Source of the DNA: Chrysopilus asiliformis
Lineage: Eukaryota > Arthropoda > Insecta > Diptera > Rhagionidae
Direction: 5' to 3'
Assembly (NCBI GenBank): GCA_964034945.1
Contig: OZ035962.1
Span: forward strand, 25,293,030 to 25,357,029
DNA length: 64,000 bases
Below the pieces are notes generated by a model that did not search any database, was not told where the DNA came from, and saw only the letters and a list, made by a program, of their open reading frames with translations. Numbering within the stretch: the first letter of the stretch is position 1; each line of letters starts with the position of its first letter. Of this stretch, positions 48,669 to 61,199 are shown one piece after another. Made by a program: the position numbers and the translations under genes.

Positions 48669-51082
48669 TAAAAGCAATGTGCTAGCCCAGAGAAGGGGGA
48701 CAAAGAGGGTGTTGCGCTTTTCGGCGCGGTAAATTTCGATTTATTACAAAGAAAATGGCAAAAATCACAAGAAAATCGTGGAAAATCACCGAAAAATTTT
48801 GCTCGGTGCCACCATGTTTCGACTTTTTAAGTAAATATAACAGGTACAAAATCGCAAGAAAAAATGCTATTTAGGAAAAAATATATTGATACTTAAGCGA
48901 AAATTTCCCGTGGATGATGGAAAACAATTTCATGTCTAAATAAAAAAAAATCATTTACAAGTGGACTAATTTTTTTTACTACTCGCGCAAAGCGAAGAGC
49001 AATATTTGTACAATTTAATAGCCAAATTAAATTTTTCATCTGCCGTAGATTCATTCAGGTGATCTCATTGTTTATTCTTAAAAAAAAACAGTGGCAATTA
49101 AAACGAATAACGTAACTGAACTTACATAACCCGAAAACAAAAATAACGACAACATCAGCAACAATCACTGAAGAACTACGCAAAAAAAAGTTTTATTTGA
49201 ATTGAGACAAAGAATTTAATTAGAAATTAATTTACCTGAGTTAGTGGACTCGCTCCGTGTATGAACACCTGGCAAGGCTATATGGAAATCCAGGTAAAAC
49301 ATATAGAAAGCTTTGTTTGATTTGGCGGTTCTGTTTTGTTTTGGTCGATTTTTAAAATGCATCAACGGCGAACTTGGACTGATTTGGCACCGATTAGTGT
49401 TTGGGGGGGCCTACGTGATTGTTGGGAGCACATCGGACCGGAATGACATCGCAATTAGAAGAGAAGCACGAAGAAAAGCTGCGGCTTAAGAGAGTCGTTT
49501 AGTGTCGTGAGCGTCTTGTGGGGTGGGGATTTGGGCACCTCTTTTACTGTTCAAAACATTCTCCGATTCTAGGTTCCATGGGTTTACTTATCTTCGGTTT
49601 TTGGCGTCGGTGACCGCGTGGTATATTTTCTCTCACTTAACCGACTCTTTCTTTAACTTTTCTCTCCCACTCTCAAAACGTGCTCTATCTGGCTCTCACG
49701 ACTTCCAAAGCTTTTCAATTTTCTCCGATTCTCGGAACCAGATTGCCTTCAAAAACAGAAAACACGATTATTTGCCCGGAATTATGTAATAACCTCTGAT
49801 ATGGCTGCCATTCTCCCAGGCAATCCCCCCAGCTACCCTAATTCAGAAACAAAGCGTTCTTCTGTTGTTTACAGTATTTCTGCCTTATGTTGATTATGTT
49901 TTAATTTTGGAATTTTATTGTTGCCATCAATTGATCAAAGCTAATCTTATTCCGACTTTTTTTGCATCGCATTTGGAATTCGGCGGTTTCGGAGCTTGTG
50001 TCAAAACAGGAAATCGCGTAATTCTATTTAAATGCGTTTCTGAGAACTTCTACTCATTCTGGAATTCTTCAATTTCTTTTCGTTATGTCATAATAAAATA
50101 TTCTTTACCCGAATGAATATCTAGAAAAGTTATGTAAGAATTTCGAAGAAACAAATCAACGGTGAGGGTATTATTTTTTGGTGAAAATGACCCCCTTATG
50201 TCATTCCATGAATTAACCCTTTTTTATTGTTATCAATGGATGACAGGCAGACAACAATAAAGCAGACAAATAAAAAGCATTAAATTTGCTTCACTTGGTA
50301 ATAAATAAATTACTCAATCGTCATATATTCAGTGAATGTTCTCCGAATAGCAACAAAAATTACCCCAACCCCAATTATTCCACGCCATATGCGAGTGTGT
50401 CTGTCGGTTTCGGTGTATGACCGCCTACTCCGCCGGTGGGAAAATGTCTGGAAATTAATTTCGAGGTTAATTGCGTGTTTATTGGGTGAATAACCGAACG
50501 TCCGCTCTATCATTTATACCACATTGCGGGACTTGGCAACAACACAAAAAAACACAAAACGACAACACTGGTGACGTTGGCGGTGGTTTTAAATACTGTT
50601 CGGAGTATATTTTTTCCACTCATCCACCCGGTATTTTTTTTTAATGCAATTTGACTTTACGGTTCAGTAAATTTGAATGGTGCTGGATAAAATTATAAGA
50701 GGCTGCGAATCTCGTGTATTTTTTTTTACATTGTCACTAATTCTAATTTTCTTGAGTTTCTCATGTACGGACTGCGTGTTTTGACTTCTTAATTGTACAA
50801 AGAAATATCAACACAAAGAAAATTCTTCCGCCTTTTTGCTGGCTTTGTGGCACTTATCCTGAGGTGTTGGTAAATTTAACAAAATATGTTCACCTTCATT
50901 AATTACCTTATAATGCCGTTATTAATAGCCTCTGATTAACTTCCATTTCTACCCAAATTATTTATATTTACAGGTGAATTGGGCTAATTGAAGGGCTTAG
51001 TTTAAAATATCTAAAACAAAATACCGCTCTATTAGGTTTACAAAATTTGTTATAATTTTGGATTTCCGGTTCCGGTTACGTG

Positions 51083-51114
51083 TTTTAGTGGGTGTCATTT
51101 TACACCCACTAAAA
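51083..51114. repeat. Perfect 13-bp hairpin
   Basis: TTTTAGTGGGTGT at 51083-51095 and ACACCCACTAAAA at 51102-51114 with a six-base loop. It lies in AT-rich intron DNA. No function suggested. Confidence 0.8.
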
Positions 51115-52943
51115 GTGAGGGCGGTTTCCGGAGAAAAAAATATGTTTTTAAACTTTTGGTCTTAAACAAAAAGCCTCAAATTTTGGATGCCAATGTTCGA
51201 GGGAGCCTAAAATTCTGCAGTTCGGGACTGCTCACAAAATACGTCACGCCAATTTACGGCCTTTCGAACAACCCCTCTCCACGCTTTTTGCGTCCCCCAC
51301 CCTCCGCCTATCTCCTGCCCCAGTCTTCATAGGCAATCTATCCCGGATTCACTTTTTAATTATAAAGAAGATTTTCATAAATTTATTTTTTTGATGATCA
51401 ATAAAACTTCATTAAAATATTTCATGTTCTTGGTTAATTGTCCATGAAAACTTGACTGTTGGATAATTTGTAATACATTATCGAAGATTACTAGTAGCAA
51501 TTTTGTTATTTATTGCTGTCATTGACCATATACAATGTTAAATCCGCACGGTAATTACTTCCCAATGATAGTAAATTTAACCTTCAATTAAATTTAAAAC
51601 CCTTGACCTTTATCAGGAAAAATGTTGCTAAATGTCTGTAACGTTTTTTAGCATTTTAACATGATATTTGAATTTTACTAATTAAGTTTGAATTGTAATT
51701 TTAGTTGATTTTTTATAATAAAGTTTAAGACTATACAATAAGTCATTTTGAACGGAATTTAGTCTCAAAATTTCGTTTTAGATAACTTTTTCGATTAGTA
51801 TTGAAAACAAATCAAAATTTTTTTCTCATGTTTTATGATAATAAGATTATCTTAATAAAAGTTAGTCTCACATAAAATATAATTACTTGAGTGTAATAAA
51901 AATCTACACGCAATAAAATGAAACTTTTTCAGAATGTCGCAAGACATAAAATTTGTTTAGTCAACTTTTTAATTTAAAAAGTATCTTCATTGCGGAAAGA
52001 AAAGAACAAAATTAAGATTAAAATGTCCTTCAGGTTTTCGTTTGTCAGGTGAAAAACTTTATATGCGAACTTTAATATAATTTTTATACTCAATTACCGA
52101 ACCTTACCGTAACGGTAATTAAAATTTTTATTATGAAATGAACTTTCGTAAATTTTAGTATACCAAATTGACTAATAATTTTATTGTTGTGATTCTTTAA
52201 TACGATAATTTATTCAAGTGGAACGCATAAAAGGTGAATGGCTTTTAATGCTCGATAAATGAAATTAGCGAATACTTGGAAACATTTTTCACATTCAAAT
52301 TGATGGATTATTGTGACTGCAACGAAATAAATTCTATGGGATTTACATTGCAGAGGAATTCGGTTATTTACTGCATTTTCCACATTCATTTCTCAAATCC
52401 CTGCAGCAGAAGACATTAATTTATTTGACATCAATAAAAAGGGAAACGATCCGTTCTTTTTTTATTTTTTTTTTTTTTGTAAACTGAAAAACTTATGTTT
52501 ACCTCGCGACCTCACTCACATTTGCGATTCTCTGTCATATTTATAGCATTTTTAAATTAATATGCAAATATTTAAATTTTCTGGGTAGCATGCGATGGTA
52601 TGCTTTAAAATTGTAGCAGGAATTTTAATGACATTTTTTTTTCAAATCTTACATGCTTATTTCGAGTGAATGTACTCACGTAAAAGAAAAACGCTTAAGC
52701 AAAAAATTGTATTTCTTTTAAATTCGGTAATATGATTTTTTTTTGAAAACGGAATACTTTTAGAGGAATTTTCAAAAAAGTGTATTTTTGCAACAAAAAA
52801 AAAATGTTTAGGGGGTACCTGTTATAGATAACATTACCTTTCCAAAACTTGGCAGAAAACTACGATTTAAAAAAAAAACTTGTTTTCAAGAAATTTCAAG
52901 TCGCTAACTCAACGTGTTCTCGAGTTATTTAAGGTACATACAT

Positions 52944-53122
52944 CGGACAAACCGACAGACAGACCGACAGACCGACAGACCGACAGACCGACAGACCGAT
53001 AGACCGACAGACCGACATACCGACAGACCGACAGACCGACAGACCGACAGACCGATAGACCGACAGACCGACATACCAACATACCGACAGACCGACAGAC
53101 AGATGCACCGACATCCTCACTA
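52944..53122. repeat. Octamer array, unit ACCGACAG
   Basis: About twenty copies of ACCGACAG with point variants (ATAGACCG, CATACCGAC). The apparent proteins of this stretch on both strands are artefacts of an 8-bp unit. The array belongs to the repeat structure that continues to 53812. Confidence 0.9.
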
Positions 53123-53324
53123 ATTTTCCTGAAACCAATTTCGTATTAATCAGAAATTGTCTATCTGCTCCCGTTCTCTAGTTGGCCACAGTCATGAATA
53201 CCATACTTAAAACATAACAAAAGCTATAATTGCCAATCTGGCAATTATTGAAAACCCGTATGGTGATTTAAGTGAACGGCAAACAGTGGTATCAAAATTC
53301 CACTTTGAAGTCAAACTTTCCAAT

Positions 53325-53812
53325 CAGATTTTTTTAAAACTTGTTCCAATCGGACTTTGATGTATGGAACTTTAATGTAGAATCATGTCCTAAACAACTT
53401 TTGTTCTTGCACTTTTTTGATAAGATGCACCGTTTTTGAGATATTCGCAAAAAACGATTTGGTTCGTATGGGGGGTACCCCCCTAATGGTCCATTTTTGC
53501 CTATTAACGAACTTAGCCTCGCATTTTACGAAAAACGGACCTGTGCCAAATGTCAAGAGTGAAGCTCAATCCTTGCGCCCGCAATCCGCGCCACAGACGG
53601 ACAGACAGACAGACGAACAGACAGACGGACAGACGGACAGACGGACAGACAGACGGACAGACGGACAGACGGACGGACATGCCAAATTCAACTTTTTTCA
53701 TCATTCTAAACACACTGGTGTAATTCATTTTTATGTGTGATGACGGGATCTTGGCGTTACAAACGGTAAGGCAAAGTTAATATACCCTTTGGTTTCTCCA
53801 TACGGGTATAAA
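53325..53812 (+). repeat. Octamer-bearing dispersed repeat
   Basis: Begins with the second dispersed family in reverse (AATCGGACTTTGATGTATGG, CACCGTTTTTGAGATATTCG, GGGGGGTACCCCCCTAATGG, CTATTAACGAACTTAGCCTC). Next comes a GACGGACA array at 53593-53680, and after about 90 bp AATATACCCTTT...CCATACGGGTATAAA. The order of text, octamer array and ATACCC/GGGTAT end is one I know from dispersed repeats of flies. Confidence 0.6.
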
Positions 53813-55244
53813 AAGGGGGTTTTCTCACTCTATCTGAAAGTTCAATACAATAAGAGACACGCGCAGCCAAAAAATCGTGAATTATATTAACTATATGCCA
53901 TGGGGATAGGCCAAATCTATGTCTTATGGAGACCTCAAATTAATGCTTTCATCTCAGAACTATCCACAAAATCCGTCAGGCTAATTTTAGGATAAGTGGA
54001 CCCTTCCCCCCCCCACACTTTTTTTCACGTTTTTTGTATGAAGTTTAGATTCATCTCCATAGCATAGTAGACCTCCCCCTTCCTCCCTAAACGTGTGATG
54101 GGAATAATAATACTACGACTTACTTCTTTATATTCAGAACGAGAACGGAACTCAATTTTTTTACAATCATTGTCAATACGTGTGATTTATTTTATGGGCA
54201 GCCTCCTGAAGTCAAAAATTGATACAGACCTCACTCGGTTCCTAAAGCTTCAACTCGAAAAATACTCGACCGATTGAGCTGAAATTTCAGCTTATGTCTG
54301 TCGAGAAAGAATCTTCTAGACGGTATAAGAAAACCTTATCAGAAATCGTGTTTTTTCCATGTCCAGATTTTGTTTTTTTTATTAATTAAAATTTATTATT
54401 TTTTAAGTCTTGTTTAATAATTTTAGACAGTTGAGAGGTAGTTTATGACAAAAATCGATATTTTTAATCGATCCATAAATTTCACGAAAATTTCCCCAAA
54501 GTCAAAGAACTCTCTGTACACCTCCCCCCACAAAATTCAACAAGACCCCATTAGATTTTGAATTTTTCTACATCGCAATATCAAAAACTTTCATCTTAGC
54601 AAAGAGTCGAAATTAAATTTCGTTAATGTTTTGATTAGTATTGGAATTTGATGAGAAACAGCCGCTATATCCATCGCAAAAGCGTCATCGGCATCCATTT
54701 TTCCACCCTCTTGCGTATCAATTTAGCCTTTAATATCGATAAATAATCTTTAAATACACCGGAATCGAAGGTTATTTCTGGACGAAAATATTGATTACAG
54801 GAAAAACACTTTATTTTTGGTTACGCGAAGCAATTTTTCGATTCTATTCTAATATAATGCTGTTCAGCGTTTTGAATAAGTTGCATAATGTCGTTGCGCA
54901 CGGGTGATGTCAACAAATTAAAAATATTTTGATTGAATAATCATGATTTAAATTTAAATAGTGGAGAATATTCGATCGAATATTAGGGAATGTGCTCGAT
55001 TCGATTTATACATACATATTAAACAAGAAATTGAATTAATTTTGGGTCACTGCCCAAATTAATTTTAGTATACATCATCATTATTTGATGAAAATATAGT
55101 TTTTCTGCTTCATTTATTTGTTAATTTTCAATATGGAGTATTTCACACTTTTTAATTTAATTATTTATAAATTAAGTTGAATTTCGATTAATGAACCGCG
55201 AAATCAAGTTGCAATCGAATAGAATTTCGATTATAATTAGGATT

Positions 55245-55410
55245 TGCTCCAGGACTGTTCCGGGATTTAGACATGTTGTCCCGGATTATTTTATTTAGCG
55301 TGGAAGCCTAAAAATTTTCATCTACGGCGTAGTTTTTCGAAATATTTCTGCCTCCAGTGTGATTCTTTGAAAAAATGATTCACCTGCGGCGCATTTTTTT
55401 TTTTAACTTC
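55245..55410 (+). mobile_element. AGGGTGACCA-end family fragment
   Basis: CCAGGACTGTTCCGGGATTT, AGACATGTTGTCCCGG, then CACCTGCGGCGCATTTTTTT near 55381, about 460 bp before exon 2. Confidence 0.5.
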
Positions 55411-55539
55411 TCGATTTTTTGGAACTCGGAGTACAAAAACTGTTCATGTGATGACCTTTGACTCTAATCAACAAAGCTGAACAAATATGTTGAACATTCT
55501 GGTATTAGCACAGGGCGATGTCCCAGTTTTTAGAGTTTT

Positions 55540-55606
55540 TACAAGTTCTTTACGTTTTTACCAGTTTTTTACGTTCTTTACATTTCTTACCAGTCTTTTA
55601 CGTTGG
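55540..55606. repeat. Short degenerate array of TTTACGTT/TTACCAGT
   Basis: TTTACGTTTTTACCAG and close variants repeat about three to four times (TTTTTTACGTTC, TTTACATTTCTTACCAGTC, TTTTACGTTGG). It lies about 270 bp before exon 2. Confidence 0.6.
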
Positions 55607-55872
55607 TTTGCAAAACACCATTTCTCACCATTTTAAACTGTCGTTTAAGAATCTCTGAAAATTCATTAAAAAAATAATCACACTTTTTTTTGTAAAAAAA
55701 TTCTTTGTAAAATTAAGTGCTTGAATACAACAATGTGAAAAAAATCGAAATATTGATAAACAACCCACAAAAATATTTATTCTTTCTCATTCTTAAATCA
55801 ATCATAAACTCTTCCAAGAAAACAACACCGTAAAATAATATTTTCTTTATTTTTTTTTTATTCAATTTGCAG

Positions 55873-55991
55873 CCTCAAACAACTACAAAGGTCTACTGCT
55901 ACGATCCGAGGTCCTCTACAGGTTGAATCACTTCCAAAGCTCGCTGGCGGATGCAGACAATGCACTCAAAAGTCGTCCGACATCGGTGAAG
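55873..55991 (+). CDS. LONRF: LONRF-like protein, coding exon 2 (TPR)
   Basis: This 119-base exon completes the codon split at the end of exon 1 (T|CC gives Ser310) and encodes residues 311-349. It begins SNNYKGLLLRSEVLYRLNHF and ends TSVK. The pattern is a TPR helix A/B pair: YKGLLLRSEVLYRL, then SSLADADNALKSRP. The acceptor is a long T-rich tract ending in CAG at 55870-55872. The donor is AAG|GTCAGT at 55991/55992, leaving phase 0. Reading phase, splice signals and TPR spacing all agree with exon 1, although 38.8 kb lie between them. Base composition is visibly less AT-rich than the flanks. The exon was found by eye and is too short to be a long open frame. Confidence 0.85.
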
Positions 55992-56684
55992 GTCAGTTTA
56001 TCAGCCATATTTCTATTTTTGTATTACTTCGAAATGTGTGTGTATGTTTTTTTTTCAACGTCTTGTTTATTTTTATCATGTTTTCACTTTTCATTCTCAA
56101 TAACAACAAAAACAACACCATTACGAATGCGATCCACTTGTTTACGTGCAAAAAACCTACGACAAAAAAAATTTGGACGCGATATCGCGATGTTGTCCAC
56201 CGTGAATGGCTGCGCATGGTATCAGTCGGAGATGTTGTGCTCCATTTTTAACTTTGTTGCACATTTTCTTAAGGCCGTTTGCACGGACTGAATATTTAAA
56301 AAGAAGGTATGATCCAATTCAGAAATCAGATGTTTTTTTCAAGCGTAAACATTTTGAAAACCAAAATTTGCTGAATATTTCTAGAGCCACCGGTTCGTGA
56401 GTTATAGTGGCTTAAATATTTCAATATACATGGTTGCAACAAAAATTTAATATTCTTCGAAGCAGAGCATTACAAGCCCCATCTCTTAATTGAATTTTCT
56501 GAAGCATAGAGATAACGGTACTTCCGGACTAGATACACGAAATAACTACGCATTCCAAATAGAGGCTTCGCTACAATTTTTTGCCCCTGCTTCCCACACG
56601 CACAATTTTGAATAGTTGGCGAACCAAGGCTGAATTATAACATTTGTAAGGTTTTTTCCTACAACCGATTACCACCAGTTAGGG

Positions 56685-57010
56685 TTGCCATCCGTCCTCT
56701 TTTCTCCGGACACTGTTCTCTTTTTTGGGTGACTGGGGATGTCCAGGAATGGTTTTTGGACGTGTCCGGGGTTTTGAAACTTGTCCGACGAATCTTGATT
56801 CAATTAAAAAACTCTACTTCATAAATCCAAGACGTCAAGAAATACTAAACACCGAGGGTAAGACTTTCCATTTAAGGCTATATTTGGCCTCGAAAGCTAA
56901 AATTTTCGCCTGCGGCGCATTTCTTCTAGAAATTTTAACTATGACACATGTTTTAAATAAAAACTGTTTGTTTTCTGCGCATTTATTATTGTTTGCAAAA
57001 CTTGTTTTAC
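56685..57010 (+). mobile_element. Diverged AGGGTGACCA-end family copy
   Basis: TAGGGTTGCCATCCGTCC, TCCGGACACTGTTCTC and GTCCGGGGTTTTG, then GCCTCGAAAGCTAAAATTTT and the core TTCGCCTGCGGCGCATTTCT near 56907. The outer part is strongly diverged, yet the core is identical to the other copies. Confidence 0.5.
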
Positions 57011-57254
57011 TTCAATAAAGTGTGACATAGTCAACCGTTTTTGTAAGTTACTTTTTGTAAGTTAGTTAAATAGTTTTGGTGGGACTTCAAGGCGTTACAG
57101 AGTCCGCAATTCGGACGCAATGAATGTGTCCTTAACTGAACTGTGTCTTGAAATATCTATTAGATAAAACTACCAGTTTTCATTTTTTGGTTGTTTTGAA
57201 AATCAAAAATTAAACCTACAAATCATTCTTTTAAATCAAATGTCTGAATCAAGG

Positions 57255-57990
57255 GTGTCTACACCACCATCTATTTTTCAACTGTCAAAAGCCCGACAGA
57301 GGTGTCAGATGTCATCAGCTGAGTACACCAAATTGTCCTGATTTATGACATTTTTGACATGTAAAAGGAATTTTTTTCTACATTAACATTTAATCAAGTG
57401 TGGTTTTCTGAGAAAAAAGAATATTTTTCACCCAAATTTTTCGCCCACCTGGACAACGCACTACTATTGCGTCACAAAGTGGAATCTTATTTAGAGAAAA
57501 AAAAACTTGTATCATTTCGCACCAAAAAGAGTTACAAAATAAACTATGAAAAATGGAACGAATATAATGTGTTAATTAGTTTAAGAGGCCATTCCACTTT
57601 CGCAAGATAAAAAAAAACATACGAGTTCGAACCGAAAAGCTTTTGACATTCACCGAGTAGAAATGTCAGCTGAATTGGCGAAAAATATTTCGTACAAAGT
57701 CTTATGTTTGAAGGGGTGCACACGTAGGGGGTATACAGAGGGTGTGGGTTGCGGCAGACGCAAACGGGGGTTGACAACACACGCACACAAATGCCACGAT
57801 AAAACCCCAATTTTCCCAAGTGCGCAAAAAATTCACACAAAGGCCAACAAAAATGATGATCTCATTGTTATTTCTTGTGATTGCGATTTAACCGGTCAAC
57901 GACCCACTATTCTTTATGATTTGCGAAAAAAACAAAGTTTTTTTTATGATTTGTGTGCCAATTTTTTCATAGCTCGGCTATGCTTTTAGA
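57255..57990. other. Intron 2 stretch, no gene recognised
   Basis: Open frames at 57398-57610 and 57663-57989 (+) and 57544-57840 (-) overlap. Text such as CACACGTAGGGGGTATACAG is less AT-rich than its flanks, but I recognise no domain. Confidence 0.35.
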
Positions 57991-59432
57991 TTTGAAGCGC
58001 TGGATCTACTGTTTATCATCGCTGATTAGAAGCTTTTGGTGGTTAATTAGATATTTTCATAGAGCTTTTTCGGGTCATTAAATTGTTTTTTTTTTCGCTC
58101 TATGTTGGTTTCATGCCTGAAACATTTTTTATGGTATTTGCGCTTGTGTTTGGCACTTTTTCTAGAGGGTTTTATATTAGCTTTAATGCTCTGTCTGTGG
58201 CCATTAAAATGCAAAGAGCATAACAATTATGGGCAGCTTCCCGGCATTAGGCGCTTAGCTTTTAATTTAAATAAACTTTATAATTGTCGAAATGCTCAAA
58301 TTGATGGTGGAAAATTTGAATTTTAGACATCAGAATTGGTGGTATTTTGTACCGATAACTGTTATCAAGGTTAAATGTTAATGACTTTACAATTCGGAAC
58401 ACACTTTATTTGTTTTGGGCGCTTTTTTCGCCCAAGTCGTTACAAAGCTTTGAGATACAATTTAATTACATAAACTTTGTTGTTAATCAGAAAAAATAAC
58501 AAGTTTTCAATTGTTTTTCGCGGGGTTCGTTCGTATCTTTAATTGCCACGTGGATTTAATTTCACATCTCTAATGTAATTAACAAACATTTTGGGATTTT
58601 TAAAAAGTATGGTCAATTTTTTCAGATTTTTTGTTCGATATTGATTTTTGTTTGAAATTAAATGTTTTGGAGAAATTAACATTTATATTTTTGAAAGAAA
58701 TTTCCGTTTGCGGCAAAGAATATACAAAGAAAATACAGTTTACTGCTTCCTCCTGCCGACCTAGAGTTTGTTTAGCATGATCAACAAAATAGAAAATCCG
58801 GAACAAGTTCAGTCAAAAGTTACCGATTTTACTTTTGATGACCTTAAAATTATATTTGCTTCGAATTTATGTAAAAAGCATAATTGTTATGTAATAATTC
58901 CCAAAAAAGCAAAATGTTAAGTTTTCTAATCTTTGTCTACTGCTGGAAAATATATCTAAACTTTTATTTAGATAAAATGAATACCAAAACTCGATTCAAT
59001 GATATTATTCGATAGAATTTGTAATTTCAATTGCATGAAATGAAAATTATTATGGTTTAGTTATGAATTACATAACTTGTAGTTACATCATAACTAATCA
59101 AATAAACTTTATCCATTAAGTACATATTTTGATTAATTGGATAAATGATTATTCTGAATATTTTGTTGAATCTAACCAAGGCCAAAGTAAATAATTTTTC
59201 AATGAAAGTCATATAACGATACAAGCTGGAAGGTCATTTCACCCCATGGAAAATTTTAAGCAAATAATTTGAGTATAACGTTCTGCTTTTTGTGTGTTTG
59301 AGAATTTTCCAGCATTTCCAAGAAACAGCATTTCTTACTTATCGCCCGCTAACAAAATAGAAATTTCAATTAAAAATAGTTTTGCTGTTTTTGTGGTGAT
59401 ATGACATGATTTTTTTTTAATCTGAAAAAAAA

Positions 59433-59729
59433 TTGTTACTCACTTCATGGAGTCAAATTTCTCAAATTATATCCAGGAAATTTTCTAAAAAAAACTCTAA
59501 TAACAGTCCTTGCGGAAATTCCAAGCCAAACGGGGTTAATGTCAATTTTAATGACGTTGAGGATAATAAAATTTTTGGGATAATTGATTCTGTCGTTGGC
59601 AGTTTTATAACCATCCGAAACATAGAACTATATCCTGTAGTCATCATAGATTTACATCCCAATTTCACTCTCGAACCCAATGAGTGGACGTTGAAAGTGA
59701 AATATATGCGAAGGACGAAGGACAATTGA
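59433..59729 (+). pseudogene. Possible remnant of an M1 aminopeptidase-like sequence
   Basis: An open frame of 98 codons whose second half (NGVNVNFNDVEDNKIFGI..., and LEPNEWTLKVKYMRR) has beta-rich, charged, protein-like texture. It distantly recalls the N-terminal beta domain of insect M1 aminopeptidases (FN-x-E-x-N-x-I, LEPN-x-x-TLK-x-KY). There is no catalytic domain, no clear splice signals, and the minus strand is also open over 87 codons. If real, it is an isolated degraded piece in intron 2. It could equally be chance. Confidence 0.2.
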
Positions 59730-59881
59730 ATTGAGGTAGTTGAAAAGTGTCTGATGTCATCATTAAAATAGATGGGTTAAAATATTGGAATTTTCATGTT
59801 CGGCGATTTAAATTTTTTAATGGCCTGTCATTGACAAAATTGTTTTGGGATTTTAATTAAAATCGCCATGACTTTTAGCAA

Positions 59882-60360
59882 GGGTGACCATATATATTTT
59901 GTGTGATTCCTCGACAGATAACCGGTGGATATCGCGGGAGGAACCACGACGAAGAGTGGGGCAATTTTTAATATTTCTGCATTATTCGTGAAATTTTTAA
60001 AAGCCCGATTAGAGAGCCAAGGGTTTATTTCAAGTGTTTTCTTTGTGATTATATAAAAGTGTTATGAGTGTTTTATATTTGCCAAACCCCACAAAACATT
60101 GCTCTGCGGACAAAACTTTTAGAGAGAAACATTCCACTATTGAAAGGTATTTCAATGCGCCGCAAGCGAATTTTGTTCTAAAGACAAATGCGCTAGAGGC
60201 AGTAATTTCTTAGGAAATTGCATCGTAGCCAAAAATGTTCGAGTTTCAAGGTAAATTTTTTAAATGATTAAGAAATCACAACAATAAAATGCATTATTCT
60301 GGAACAAAAGTTTAGTTTCCTGGTCGCCGGGACAACATGCCTAAATCCGTTAGTATCCTG
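59882..60360 (-). mobile_element. AGGGTGACCA-end family copy
   Basis: The left end AAGGGTGACCATATATATTT is followed by ATTCCTCGACAGATAACCGG, core TGCGCCGCAAGCGAATTTTG near 60158, and the far section GGTCGCCGGGACAACATGCC, TAAATCCGTTAGTATCCTGA. The terminal ACCATTCCGGGAC abuts the inverted-repeat element at 60374. Confidence 0.55.
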
Positions 60361-60373
60361 ACCATTCCGGGAC

Positions 60374-60637
60374 ATATCGCTACCTCGGAGGAAGACTGTC
60401 ACAACTCAAAAATTGTAAATTTTGGGAAATGACGTTTTAAAGTTATTCTGATATTTTGTGTTAGTATTTTTGATATTTAGAAAATATCTACAGTAACAAG
60501 CTTTTGCTTAAGTTACAATTGTGACACTCTTCTACAACTTCTACAACAAAGTATACCATATTTACCACTCTTCCGCACCTTTAGTACAAATTCGACATTT
60601 TTTGAGTTGTGACAGTCTTCCTCCGAAGTAGCGATAT
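60374..60637. mobile_element. Inverted-repeat element nested by an AGGGTGACCA end
   Basis: ATATCGCTACCTCGGAGGAA and GACTGTCACAACTCAAAAAT at the left are mirrored at 60599-60637 (TTTTTGAGTTGTGACAGTCT, TCCTCCGAAGTAGCGATAT), about 39 bp with a couple of mismatches. Directly outside the right arm the text is GGTCACCCTATTT, so the element may have inserted exactly within the terminal repeat of the neighbouring copy, or may itself carry that terminus. Confidence 0.65.
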
Positions 60638-61113
60638 GGTCACCCTATTTCTAGCCATATTTGGATATTTGAAAGAGGTTTCCGGCTCCCACTCATATAA
60701 TAAGTATCAAACATGTCACTGTCGATGTTATTTAACCCTCGTCAATTATGTTTTGGGGTTTTAAACATTATAGCAACAAATTCTTATTTAAGTTTTCGAT
60801 TATAGATTTTTGGAATGTCGATTTCACTGAATGTTTTAATTGTAATTTTTGTTGATGGCGAAAAATGCAAAAACAACGTTTTTTTTAGAATTCACTTTTT
60901 TCTGTTGGAAATTTTGCCTTATATTTTGTTTTTACGCCAATCTAGACGACGGACGTTGCAATAAAATTTAATTATCGTATGTTGTTCGACGTTTAGAACA
61001 GCATACGGCAATTAAATAATCGTGCGTCAATGCGTAATGATCAAAACCGGGTGCAGTTTGATTTTTCTTTGTTTGTGTGTCTGTTTGTTCCCGCATCACT
61101 AGATAACACCTAG

Positions 61114-61181
61114 ATGGAATTGCATGAAAGTTTGTACGTAAGTTACCATTAACTTACGTACAAACTTTCATGCAATTCCAT
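61114..61181. repeat. Perfect 31-bp inverted repeat with 6-base loop
   Basis: 61114-61144 (starting ATGGAATTGCATGAAAG) and 61151-61181 (ending CTTTCATGCAATTCCAT) are perfect reverse complements around ACCATT. Perfection over 31 bp implies very recent origin. Confidence 0.9.
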
Positions 61182-61199
61182 CGTCTGATTGTAAAATAG

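Larger units (their letters stand above)
17033..55872 (+). other. Intron 1 of the LONRF-like gene (38,840 bp)
   Basis: GTAAGT donor at 17033 and AG acceptor at 55871-55872. The intron is about 42 times the length of exon 1. It holds no open frame that looks like a conserved protein. What can be seen is dispersed repeat fragments (separate entries), homopolymer and short tandem arrays, and several stretches of less biased, apparently unique sequence that might be regulatory. A noncoding RNA or a small nested gene cannot be excluded by eye. Confidence 0.8.

Noticed and set aside
52914..53138. Open frames on both strands translating as repeats of TDRQ or LSVC
   Set aside because: Direct product of an 8-bp unit array, not a protein.
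55923..56291. 122-codon open frame starting inside exon 2
   Set aside because: The first 23 codons are the exon; the rest reads through the donor at 55992 into T-rich intron.
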